7,949 bases of DNA, from positions 24,640 through 32,588 of the forward strand of contig FR901637.1 in NCBI GenBank assembly GCA_000438015.1, written 5' to 3'. The first letter of the stretch is position 1. The number at the start of each line of letters is the position of its first letter. A model generated the notes under the pieces. It ran no database searches. It was given only the letters and a program-made list of their open reading frames with translations, and had not been told where the DNA came from. The DNA is from Coraliomargarita sp. CAG:312 (lineage in GTDB: Bacteria; Verrucomicrobiota; Verrucomicrobiia; Opitutales; Intestinicryptomonadaceae). A program made the translations under genes and the position numbers. This document shows, piece by piece, positions 1 to 5,995 of the stretch.

Positions 1-111
1 TTCGGCGGTAGGCGGGCATTCGTCTTCGACTATTTCAACCGGAGCTTTTTCCTGTGCTTTTAAATTGTCTTGTTGTGCAGTGTTCGAAGTTTCTTTATGG
101 GTTTTCTTCAT
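1..111 (-). CDS. N-terminal fragment of an acidic hydrophilic protein (unidentified, possibly GrpE-like)
   Basis: An ATG at 109-111 on the minus strand opens a frame that stays open to the window edge, giving 37 residues. It begins MKKTHKETSNTAQQDN and ends in an acidic, proline-containing stretch (EIVEDECPPTAE). There is no signal peptide or membrane segment; the composition is that of a disordered charged N-terminal tail. Such tails are typical of GrpE, the nucleotide exchange factor of DnaK, but also of many other proteins, and the diagnostic domain lies outside the window. It sits 79 bases downstream of the tRNA nucleotidyltransferase gene on the same strand. No good Shine-Dalgarno lies directly upstream; the nearest purine run (GGAAAA) is about 24 bases away. 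That this is a gene start is moderately likely; GrpE is only a guess. Confidence 0.55.
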   Translation of the reverse strand, partial: MKKTHKETSNTAQQDNLKAQEKAPVEIVEDECPPTAE

Positions 112-159
112 GTCGGTTCAATTTTATTTAAAATTTTCCTATCGGAAGAAATTTTATAT

Positions 160-190
160 TTTATAGGTTGAAAATTAAAGACTTTCACAA
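160..190 (-). promoter_or_regulatory. Weak sigma70-like promoter candidate for the left-edge gene
   Basis: On the minus strand, TTGTGA (185-190, 4 of 6 to consensus) and TATAAA (160-165, 5 of 6) lie directly after the stop codon of the nucleotidyltransferase gene. The spacer is 19 bases, which is long. The stretch 112-190 is AT-rich and shows no terminator hairpin, so the left-edge gene could instead be read through from the upstream operon. Confidence 0.25.
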
Positions 191-1564
191 TTATGGACGG
201 ATTTCAAGCATCTTATTGACGAAAGCCAAGCCACCTTTTAAATCGTCGAATTTTCCGTCAAGTTGGGCTTCGTATGCGGCTTCGGTTATTTTGCCGAAAT
301 CGGGGGACGGCTTAAGCCCGAGATCTATTAGGTGTCTGCCCATAATAATGGGTTTGGGAGCTGAATCTTTCACCTTCAGCGCTTCGGCGCGCGCCATAAT
401 CCATTCTCCTTGCGGGGAGTCTCCGGGATCTTCCGGCGGCCTTCCGTTTCTGTCGGCTTTATCGATTCTTACAAGTCTGTCTATGCGGCCTACTTTTCTT
501 GCCAATCTGCGTATTGCGGAGTCTCCTGCGTTGCTTCTCCACAAGTCTAAAATTGCCATGTGGCGTTCCACAAGGGGAAGAACTTGCTCCACGAGGGCTT
601 TTTCTCTTGTCAACCTTTGCAGGAACGAGCGCGTTGGAGCCACCCCCAATATATCGTGCCCATGCGAGCGGATTTTCCCGTCTTCGCACAGCTTTGTGCA
701 GCGCGGCTTGCCGAAATCATGGCATAGTACGGCAAAACCCACGACCAAATCTTCCCATTCATCTCCTATGCGGTCTTTTGCAAACGAGTCCATACAAAAA
801 CCCGTATGGGCAAATACGTCACCTTCCGGATGCCATTCTGGGTCCTGTTTGCATCCGATTGTGGCGGCCAGCTCGGGAAAATATTTTATCCAGCCGCAAT
901 CGCGTAGAAAGTTCAATCCAGCCGATATTTTTATTCCCCTAAGCAGGAGTTTTTTCCACTCCTCATATATTCTCTCCGGAGCGAGATTTTCCGGCTCTAT
1001 AGTTTTGCATAGTTCGACTGTTTCGGAGGCTACCGACATTTCAAATCGCGCCGCAAACTGCATTGCCCTTAATACCCTAAGAGGGTCTTCGCGAAACCGA
1101 TCCGATGTGTGGCGCAGTATTTTTAAACGCATATCCTTGCGGCCGTCAAATGGGTCGATAATCTCGCCGGTTAGCCAATCGCATAAAATTGCGTTTATGG
1201 TAAAGTCTCGGCGGGAGCATGCCTCCTTTGTGGACATCATGGGATCGCATTCAACGTCGAAGGCCTTATGGCCTTCTCCCGTTTTTCTCTCGCGGCGCGG
1301 GATGCTTACGTCTATGTGGTAGCCTTTTAAAATCCAAACGCCAAAGCTCTTGCCGACCATTTCCACATGGAATTTCTTCCGCAGAATTTCCTCTATTTTT
1401 TTTGGGGACAGCCCGTATATTTCAACATCCAAATCTTTAGGACTCAGCCCCAAGAGCCAGTCCCTTACGCATCCTCCCACTAAAAGCGCTCTCCCGCCGG
1501 CGTCTTTGGCGGCTTTGCATATGTAGTCGCAGGCCTTTTGGTGGCGGGGGTCTAGATTTGTCAT
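191..1564 (-). CDS. cca: CCA-adding-type tRNA nucleotidyltransferase / poly(A) polymerase family protein with HD domain
   Basis: This 457-residue protein belongs to the class II nucleotidyltransferases, which add or repair the 3' CCA end of tRNA from CTP and ATP in the cytoplasm. The head domain carries LLVGGCVRDWLLG (residues 27-39), followed by the catalytic carboxylates D44 and D46 (DLDVEI) and a third at D85 (HIDVSIPR). RRDFTINAI (118-126) and REDPLRVLRAMQFAARF (158-173) are the conserved neck and nucleotide-recognition motifs. The C-terminal half has an HD phosphohydrolase domain: H253, H282-D283 (LCHDFGKP), HGHD at 301-304 and H335. Enzymes with an HD domain can also remove 2',3'-cyclic phosphate or 2'-phosphate. 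The start codon overlaps the stop of the upstream Dabb gene as ATGA and has no Shine-Dalgarno of its own, so translation is probably coupled. CCA-adding, A-adding or poly(A) polymerase activity cannot be separated by sequence alone; CCA-adding is most likely. Confidence 0.9.
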   Translation of the reverse strand: MTNLDPRHQKACDYICKAAKDAGGRALLVGGCVRDWLLGLSPKDLDVEIYGLSPKKIEEILRKKFHVEMVGKSFGVWILKGYHIDVSIPRRERKTGEGHKAFDVECDPMMSTKEACSRRDFTINAILCDWLTGEIIDPFDGRKDMRLKILRHTSDRFREDPLRVLRAMQFAARFEMSVASETVELCKTIEPENLAPERIYEEWKKLLLRGIKISAGLNFLRDCGWIKYFPELAATIGCKQDPEWHPEGDVFAHTGFCMDSFAKDRIGDEWEDLVVGFAVLCHDFGKPRCTKLCEDGKIRSHGHDILGVAPTRSFLQRLTREKALVEQVLPLVERHMAILDLWRSNAGDSAIRRLARKVGRIDRLVRIDKADRNGRPPEDPGDSPQGEWIMARAEALKVKDSAPKPIIMGRHLIDLGLKPSPDFGKITEAAYEAQLDGKFDDLKGGLAFVNKMLEIRP

Positions 1565-1866
1565 TTTTGGAAATTCTTTATGTCGTAAACTAGCAGCTTG
1601 CCTTCGGCGGGCTTTAAGTAGTCCTCGACAAATTTTACGTGTATCGGGTGTTCTGAATACCTTTTTAGTCCGGCTTCATCGTCCTCAAACGCTACAACCA
1701 ATGCGCAGTCGAAAAAATCGTCGACTACGGGCCTCGGGCTTGGGGCTGGCTCTCCGCAATGGAAAAAGGCGACTCCTTCGATATTTCTTAATGTTTCCAG
1801 GCCTTCGCGTATTAGCGCAACTTTATCGGCTCTGCGTGTTCTAAATATGACAGTATGGGTTAGCAT
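1561..1866 (-). CDS. Dabb-family (stress-responsive A/B barrel) small protein
   Basis: This 101-residue protein is of the usual length for the Dabb family, ferredoxin-like dimeric alpha/beta barrels. The N-terminal strand MLTHTVIFR and the signature HPIHVKFVEDYLKP near residues 73-86, preceded by the strand DCALVVAFEDDEAGLKRY, are the typical markers. The biochemical role of most Dabb proteins is unknown; plant members are stress-induced and some bacterial members act as small enzymes on aromatic or polyketide-like compounds. No catalytic assignment can be made here. It is the first gene of a two-gene operon, and its TGA overlaps the ATG of the nucleotidyltransferase gene. A promoter lies just upstream at 1888-1917, which would give a short leader of about 14 bases with no Shine-Dalgarno. 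Confidence 0.85.
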   Translation of the reverse strand: MLTHTVIFRTRRADKVALIREGLETLRNIEGVAFFHCGEPAPSPRPVVDDFFDCALVVAFEDDEAGLKRYSEHPIHVKFVEDYLKPAEGKLLVYDIKNFQK

Positions 1867-1887
1867 AGTTCAAATTTTTATTTAAAT

Positions 1888-1917
1888 ATAATATTTTATC
1901 CAGGGGGCAAAACTCAA
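1888..1917 (-). promoter_or_regulatory. Sigma70-like promoter of the Dabb-cca pair
   Basis: On the minus strand, TTGAGT at 1912-1917 (4 of 6) is followed after an 18-base spacer by TATTAT at 1888-1893 (5 of 6). The expected transcription start is near 1880, about 14 bases before the Dabb ATG at 1866. The region between is AT-only and has no ribosome-binding purine run. This is the best promoter-like match in the window, judged by eye. Confidence 0.5.
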
Positions 1918-2079
1918 GTTTTTTGTGTGCAAACGCCTGCGCCTTTTGAAAATTTTGGCGCGGTTTCGGCGTTTATTTCGGCAAATGTTTTGCCTAAAAG
2001 CCAAACTAGGAATATTCCGTTGGGCAAGTAGTTTTTATTTTGAGGGGGGCAGCAATGGATTCTTAGTCCCTGGATTGTG

Positions 2080-2106
2080 CCGGACTGTTGTCGGTCCGGT
2101 TTTGTT
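2080..2106 (+). terminator. Terminator-like hairpin facing the plus direction
   Basis: CCGGAC (2080-2085) pairs with GTCCGG (2094-2099) across an 8-base loop and is followed by TTTTGTT at 2100-2106. That is the form of an intrinsic terminator for a plus-strand transcript, although the stem is short and the T-run interrupted. No plus-strand gene lies upstream of it, so it would serve either an unrecognised small RNA or antisense transcription, or be a chance match. Confidence 0.4.
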
Positions 2107-2120
2107 AAGAACGGGCTGAA

Positions 2121-2154
2121 TAAAAAAGCGCGGACGCATATTTTGCGTTCGCGC
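2121..2154 (-). terminator. Rho-independent terminator of the pnt operon
   Basis: GCGCGGACGCA (2128-2138) and TGCGTTCGCGC (2144-2154) form an 11-position stem around a 5-base loop. Read on the minus strand there is a single A·C mismatch, and the stem is followed by TTTTTT (2122-2127). The T-run exists only on the minus side, so this terminates transcription coming from pntB, whose stop codon is about 120 bases upstream. Confidence 0.85.
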
Positions 2155-2238
2155 AAATGTTGCGGGCCGCCATTGGCCCATTTTAATTTTTCGATATATT
2201 TTTCTCTTTTTTGGGGAGTGTGTTTTCGCAGGGCCCAT

Positions 2239-2251
2239 ATGCGCTGCGCAT
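2239..2251. repeat. 13-base inverted repeat just after pntB
   Basis: ATGCGC and GCGCAT form a perfect palindrome around a single T, about 23 bases beyond the pntB stop codon. A neighbouring ATGCGC copy (about 2257-2262) could pair alternatively. There is no T-run, so it is not a terminator by itself; it could slow 3'-end decay of the pnt mRNA or be incidental. Confidence 0.35.
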
Positions 2252-2273
2252 GCGGAATGCGCGCGCCTATGGA

Positions 2274-3683
2274 TTACTTCTCTTTGAATTTTGCGACGAG
2301 TTCGTTGATTGTGGCTTTTGCGTCCCCGTAAATCATGCGGGTGTTCGGCCGGAAGAATAGTCCATTTTCCAATCCTGAGAATCCGGCTCCCTTGCCGCGT
2401 TTTAGGGCGAGCACTGTTTTGGCTTTATAGGCCTCTATTATTGGCATTCCGTAAATCGGGCTTCCCTTGTCTTCTGCAGCTGCGGGGTTGACCACATCGT
2501 TTGCTCCTATTACTATTGCTACATCCGCAGATTCCAGGATTCTGTTAGCTTCTTCCATTTCTTTAAGCTGTTCGTAAGGCACGTCCGCTTCGGCAAGGAG
2601 AACATTCATATGCCCCGGCATTCTTCCAGCGACCGGATGTATTGCGAAACAAACTTCCGCTCCATTATTCTCAAGAATTTCGGCTAGCTCTTTAACGGTA
2701 TGTTGCGCTTGCGCTACAGCCATTCCGTATCCCGGTATAAATACGACATTTTGGGCGGCTTCCAATACGTAGTAAGCGTCGTCCACGCTCATTGGTTTCA
2801 TTTCGCCTTCCACCGCCTTGTCCGATTTATGCCCGGCTGATCCAAATCCCGAGAACAGTACATTTGCAAGCGTCCTATTCATGGATTTGCACATTATTAT
2901 AGTTAGGATGACTCCGCTTGCTCCGACCAAGCATCCCGCCACAATCAGAACATTGTTTTGGATGACAAATCCTGCTGCGCTTGCGGCCAATCCGGAAAGG
3001 GAGTTCAAAAGAGATATTACCACCGGCATATCTCCGCCTCCTATCGGCATAACAGCCGCGAATCCCAATAGAAGCGAAAGAACTATAGAGGCTATCATTA
3101 GAGCCATTGCCGCTTCGAAGTTTCCTATAAATACGAAGATTGCGGAAACCGCCAATAGGGCTGCGGCCAGAAGTGCGTTAACAGCTTTTTGTCCGCTGTA
3201 AACTTTTGGCTTTCCCGATATTTTCCCCGATAGCTTTCCCCACGCGTACATGCTTCCCGTGAAGGTTATTCCGCCTATGAGAATGGCGGCGATAATCGCA
3301 AATTTTGAGAAGTCAGAGGGCATGGAATCCTTAACATCCGCAAAGTGGAATTCTGCCCATGCGACAAGCAGGCTCGCCAATCCTCCGAATCCGTTTAGGA
3401 GAGCGACCATTTCCGGCATTGAGGTCATTTTTACCCTTTTTGCCACGACAACTCCGATTATAATTCCAACGGCGAGGCTTCCCGCTAAAATCGCCCAGCT
3501 TACAGGGTCTCCCGCATCCAGAATCTTTCTGTCAAACAGGGTTACAAGAACGGCAACCAGCATGCCTGCCGCAGAAACAAAGTTGCCTTTTCTGGCAGTT
3601 TCGGCCTTTCCTAGCATCTTGATGCCCATTATGAACATCACAGACGAAATAATATAAATAAAATTGATGAGGGATTGACTCAT
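2274..3683 (-). CDS. pntB: NAD(P) transhydrogenase subunit beta
   Basis: This 469-residue subunit spans the inner membrane and binds NADP(H). About nine hydrophobic segments fill residues 5-265, as in E. coli PntB. The C-terminal domain III holds the NADP-binding motifs GYGMAVAQAQ (318-327), HPVAGRMPGHMNVLLAEA (349-366), IGANDVVNPAA (392-402) and GDAKA (453-457). Length and motif order match the full family, and nothing is missing. N227 in VVISLLNSLSG matches the conserved asparagine of the proton path. In the segment MPEMVALLNGFGG (89-101), however, asparagine N98 stands where E. coli has its channel histidine (His91). The start follows the pntAB stop by one base and is preceded by AAGGGAG with 9-base spacing, the clearest Shine-Dalgarno in the window. 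It is the last gene of the operon; a terminator lies 120 bases beyond it. Confidence 0.97.
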   Translation of the reverse strand: MSQSLINFIYIISSVMFIMGIKMLGKAETARKGNFVSAAGMLVAVLVTLFDRKILDAGDPVSWAILAGSLAVGIIIGVVVAKRVKMTSMPEMVALLNGFGGLASLLVAWAEFHFADVKDSMPSDFSKFAIIAAILIGGITFTGSMYAWGKLSGKISGKPKVYSGQKAVNALLAAALLAVSAIFVFIGNFEAAMALMIASIVLSLLLGFAAVMPIGGGDMPVVISLLNSLSGLAASAAGFVIQNNVLIVAGCLVGASGVILTIIMCKSMNRTLANVLFSGFGSAGHKSDKAVEGEMKPMSVDDAYYVLEAAQNVVFIPGYGMAVAQAQHTVKELAEILENNGAEVCFAIHPVAGRMPGHMNVLLAEADVPYEQLKEMEEANRILESADVAIVIGANDVVNPAAAEDKGSPIYGMPIIEAYKAKTVLALKRGKGAGFSGLENGLFFRPNTRMIYGDAKATINELVAKFKEK

Positions 3684-3684
3684 A

Positions 3685-3972
3685 TTATTTGTCTCCCTTC
3701 TTTTTAAACATCGCCAGCATTCTGTCGGTCACCATATATCCGCCGACAACGTTTATTGTCGCAAGAACCAGGGCGGCCGCGCCTAGGACAGTTGCGAACG
3801 CGCTCCCCTCTGTTCCGGCTGTGGAGAGCAGGGCGCCCACGATGGTAATTCCGCTGATGGCGTTTGAGCCGCTCATTAGCGGCGTATGGAGTTGGCTTGG
3901 CACTTTTGAAATTAGTTCAAATCCCAAAAACGCTGCGAGCGTGAATATGAACAGGAGCAGTATGATTTCCAT
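3685..3972 (-). CDS. pntAB: NAD(P) transhydrogenase alpha subunit, membrane part (alpha-2)
   Basis: This 95-residue protein is almost entirely hydrophobic, with about three transmembrane segments (residues 2-20, 35-53 and 58-80). It corresponds to the C-terminal membrane domain that is fused to PntA in E. coli but is separate in Rhodospirillum and many other bacteria. The signature LHTPLMSGSNAISGI (28-42) is the conserved family motif; as I recall it, some split-type enzymes have a histidine (NAIHGI) where this protein has S40. With PntB it forms the proton-conducting domain II. The gene lies 22 bases after pntAA, with no obvious Shine-Dalgarno, and one base before pntB, consistent with a single transcript and equimolar production. 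Confidence 0.95.
   Translation of the reverse strand: MEIILLLFIFTLAAFLGFELISKVPSQLHTPLMSGSNAISGITIVGALLSTAGTEGSAFATVLGAAALVLATINVVGGYMVTDRMLAMFKKKGDK
3693..3699 (-). promoter_or_regulatory. Strong ribosome binding site of pntB
   Basis: On the minus strand AAGGGAG lies inside the last codons of pntAB, 9 bases before the pntB ATG at 3683. It fixes the pntB start and contrasts with the weak or absent sites before the other genes in the window. Confidence 0.8.
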
Positions 3973-3994
3973 TTCAGTTTTATTACGTTAAAGG

Positions 3995-5110
3995 TTATAT
4001 GAATCGTTCGTCTGTAATTTTTCCGTCTTTTGCGACTATGCACGATTTTAATATTGGGTCTTCCATATCCAAGACAAACTCTCCGTCTTTTGTAAAATGG
4101 GATATAAAATTAAAGACGTTTGAGCTGTACATTTGGCTTGCTGTTGCGGGGACGTGGGCTTCAAGGCACGTATCGCCTATGATTGTGACGCCATTTGGGG
4201 TTATGACGGTTTCGTCGGGTTTAGAGCCTTCGACATTTCCGCCGCTTTCCACGGCCATATCTATTATTACGCTTCCGGGTTTCATTCCGGCGACCATCTC
4301 CGCGGTTATTATGCGTGGAGCCTTTCTGCCGAACAATTTTGCCGTCGTTATTATAACGTCGGCTTGTGCGCAGACTTTTGCCATTCCCTTGCGTTGCAGT
4401 TCAATCTGTTCTGGAGTCAATTCCTTCGCATAGCCTTGGGCTGTTTGGCCGGTTTCTCCTAGATCTATTTTTATAAATTTGGCGCCAAGGCTTTTCACTT
4501 GCTCCTCGACCACCGGTCTGGTGTCAAAAGCCTCCACTCTGGCTCCAAGTCTTTTTGCCGTTGCTATTGCCTGAAGCCCGGCGACTCCTACTCCGACTAT
4601 GAAGAATTTTAAAGGCGATATTGTCCCAGCCGGGGTCATCATCATTGGCAGAATTTTGTTTATTCTGGACGCTGCAGTTATGACGCTGCAGTAGCCGGCG
4701 AGATTTGATTGAGAACTCAGGACGTCCATTTTTTGGGCTATTGTCGAGCGGGGAATCATTTCAAAGCTTGCCGCCGCGACTCCCGCATCGGCAAAGGCTT
4801 TGATTAGAGCCTTCTCATTGAAAGGGTCCAAGAGGCTTATATGGAAGGAGCCTCTTTTCAATTCTGATATTTCGCCAATCTCGGGTTTGCGGACGGCTAC
4901 TACAAAATCCGCGTCCTTTGCGAAGTCGGCTCCGACGATTTTTGCGCCGGATGCCTCGTAGTTGGCGTCGGTAAAACCCGCCTTAGCGCCGGCCCCCGAC
5001 TCCACATTTACCGACCAGCCCATATCCGCAAGTTTTTTGGCGTCAGCCGGTGTTATTGAAACGCGCGTTTCCCTCGCGTCTTTCTCAGAGCATACGAATA
5101 AGGTTTTCAT
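3995..5110 (-). CDS. pntAA: NAD(P) transhydrogenase alpha subunit, NAD-binding part (alpha-1)
   Basis: This 371-residue soluble subunit (domain I) binds NAD(H) on the cytoplasmic face of the transhydrogenase. It is related to alanine dehydrogenase. The N-terminal half shows ETRVSITPADAKKL (14-27) and RKPEIGEI (74-81). The mobile RQD loop that positions the nicotinamide is present as PR121...AQ126...MD129, followed by LSSQSNLAGY (131-140). The Rossmann glycine motif is GVGVAG (173-178), with AFDTRP (194-199) at the end of the second strand, and the C-terminal part has DTCLEAHVPATASQMYSSN-type family sequence. Length matches the split form, ending before any membrane segment. The ATG is preceded by GGAAACAACA, a weak Shine-Dalgarno. 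It is the first gene of the three-gene operon; the leader and promoter must lie in the AT-rich gap upstream. Confidence 0.97.
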   Translation of the reverse strand: MKTLFVCSEKDARETRVSITPADAKKLADMGWSVNVESGAGAKAGFTDANYEASGAKIVGADFAKDADFVVAVRKPEIGEISELKRGSFHISLLDPFNEKALIKAFADAGVAAASFEMIPRSTIAQKMDVLSSQSNLAGYCSVITAASRINKILPMMMTPAGTISPLKFFIVGVGVAGLQAIATAKRLGARVEAFDTRPVVEEQVKSLGAKFIKIDLGETGQTAQGYAKELTPEQIELQRKGMAKVCAQADVIITTAKLFGRKAPRIITAEMVAGMKPGSVIIDMAVESGGNVEGSKPDETVITPNGVTIIGDTCLEAHVPATASQMYSSNVFNFISHFTKDGEFVLDMEDPILKSCIVAKDGKITDERFI

Positions 5111-5174
5111 TGTTGTTTCCGATTTTTAACATAACGGCTGATTTAACAAGTTTTTTTTCAATTTTTGTTTTTCA

Positions 5175-5193
5175 CCGCCAGCCCACAAGGCGG
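5175..5193 (-). promoter_or_regulatory. Small GC hairpin in the presumed pntAA leader
   Basis: CCGCC (5175-5179) pairs with GGCGG (5189-5193) around a 9-base loop, in an otherwise AT-rich stretch 65-83 bases upstream of the pntAA start. If transcription begins in the AT block further upstream this would sit in the 5' leader. The stem is only five pairs and no riboswitch class is recognised. Confidence 0.25.
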
Positions 5194-5351
5194 GTTCCTC
5201 AATTTTTACCCAGTTTGTTTTAGCATTTCAGTCTGCGGGAAATCCCATAACCTTTTATTTATTAAAAAGTATGCAGCATGTTTATAATAATTCATAATAA
5301 AAAATATAAAAAATAAATATTATTTTTTATTAAAAGATTTACGAGATTATG

Positions 5352-5431
5352 CGATATTTGGAGAATGGAAAACGATAAGACATACGTTCGACGCACGATA
5401 TCAATATCGCCGTACATAGACGAAACGATAT
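5352..5431. repeat. Cluster of CGATA motifs with a CGATAT palindrome
   Basis: CGATA occurs at 5352, 5373, 5396 and 5426, with the inverted form TATCG ending at 5409. The central pair makes a perfect 14-base inverted repeat, CGATAT-CA-ATATCG (5396-5409). Start-to-start spacings are 21, 23 and 30 bases. This could be an operator array or a chance result of an AT-rich sequence. Confidence 0.35.
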
Positions 5432-5549
5432 AAGTTCTTTCCCGCAGCGAATTTGGCGGAAACGCCAGCGCGTTTATAGCGCACAGCATATTGCATTATA
5501 TAAGATGCCAGAGGTGCGCTTTAAACAATTCCGAGAATGATTCGGACAA

Positions 5550-5605
5550 TGCCTCGAACATGCCTGTTCAAGGCAAGAGCCTTCCAAGGCCGCATTGACA
5601 GGCTC
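5550..5605. other. Adjacent hairpins, possible structured RNA
   Basis: TGCCT-C-GAACA (5550-5560) pairs with TGTTC-A-AGGCA (5565-5575) over a 4-base loop, giving ten pairs and one mismatch. Directly after it GAGCC (5577-5581) can pair with GGCTC (5601-5605), and alternatively GCCTT (5579-5583) with AAGGC (5586-5590). CCGA/TCGG (about 5531-5544) adds another small stem just before. The strand of any transcript is unknown and no RNA family is recognised. Confidence 0.35.
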
Positions 5606-5617
5606 CATTTTATCTCC

Positions 5618-5649
5618 GGCAATCGCGCTGGCGGCTTTGGCAATCGCGC
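5618..5649. repeat. Direct repeat GGCAATCGCGC
   Basis: The 11-base sequence GGCAATCGCGC occurs at 5618-5628 and 5639-5649, exactly 21 bases apart. On the minus strand one frame reads these as two AIA segments seven codons apart (RAIAKAASAIAG), which could be a remnant of coding sequence or coincidence. Confidence 0.5.
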
Positions 5650-5703
5650 GCGGGTTGTTGCGGTATTTCCGTTGCAAGCTGCAACTGCCAACTTTTGTCT
5701 TTT

Positions 5704-5732
5704 GCCGCGCAAAAAAACATTTTTTGCGCGGC
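5704..5732. repeat. Perfect 13-pair hairpin
   Basis: GCCGCGCAAAAAA (5704-5716) is the exact reverse complement of TTTTTTGCGCGGC (5720-5732), with a 3-base loop. The A/T tract is inside the stem and no T-run follows on either strand, so it is not a standard intrinsic terminator. It sits in the middle of the 885-base gap. Confidence 0.6.
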
Positions 5733-5995
5733 GGGGGATATTAAAGTTTTATCGTTTATGGGCCGGAATTTTGTCGATAAACGCATATTGCTTGGGAAAA
5801 TTCCTTTAATTTTGCCGCAAGCGATTCTGTCGGTTAAAAATCCAAACCATAAGTTTAAGGGAAGCAGCGGCAAGCGCAAATAGTTTTAGTAGGCGCGTAC
5901 ATGTGGACGCCTTGGGCTATAAATGCCGGGAGGTATTCGCATATGCGCGCAAGAAATCTTACGGAGGCTATTTTATTCTATATCTTTTCGGATAA

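Larger units (their letters stand above)
1867..2273. other. 407-base gene-free gap between the pnt operon and Dabb
   Basis: This gap lies downstream of pntB and upstream of the Dabb gene, both on the minus strand. It holds the Dabb promoter (1888-1917), a terminator for the pnt operon (2121-2154) and a second, oppositely facing hairpin with a T-run (2080-2106). Further small hairpins are GGCAAA/TTTGCC at 1980-1994 and GGGCC/GGCCC at 2164-2179, the latter followed on the plus strand by TTTTAATTTTT after one A. Open frames of up to 80 codons exist on both strands but have no family resemblance and run through the hairpins, so they are not called. Confidence 0.7.
5111..5995. other. 885-base gap without a recognisable gene
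   Basis: This gap separates ymdB (ending at 5996) from pntAA (starting at 5110), both minus-strand. From the pntAA side it holds an AT-rich leader with a small GC hairpin (5175-5193), the palindrome GGGAAATCCC (5238-5247), a nearly pure AT block (about 5250-5340), clustered CGATA motifs (5352-5431) and a run of hairpins and repeats (5550-5732). Next to ymdB there is an AGGCG/CGCCT hairpin (about 5891-5911) and the palindrome CGCATATGCG (5938-5947). Open frames up to about 90 codons exist on both strands, but they lack family resemblance, good start codons or ribosome sites. No clear terminator follows ymdB. The segment may be regulatory, encode a structured RNA, or be a decayed gene. Confidence 0.7.

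Noticed and set aside
168..1322. A 384-codon plus-strand open frame
   Set aside because: It lies entirely opposite the tRNA nucleotidyltransferase gene, which has full family motifs, and its own translation is serine/arginine-rich with no recognisable domain. It is a shadow of the minus-strand gene.
1914..2156. Minus-strand 80-codon frame and overlapping plus-strand frames after the pnt terminator
   Set aside because: The minus frame begins inside the terminator hairpin, has no ribosome site and resembles no family.
5474..5740. Minus-strand open frame with RAIAKAASAIAGDKMEPVNAALE-like helical sequence
   Set aside because: It has no ATG start before the helical part, no ribosome site and no family resemblance, and it crosses the hairpins. 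It may be a remnant, but that cannot be supported.
5537..5883. Plus-strand open frames of 60-90 codons in the gap
   Set aside because: No ribosome binding sites, mixed composition, and no recognisable motifs; one starts with TTG inside a hairpin. A basic tail (SGKRK) on one is not enough.
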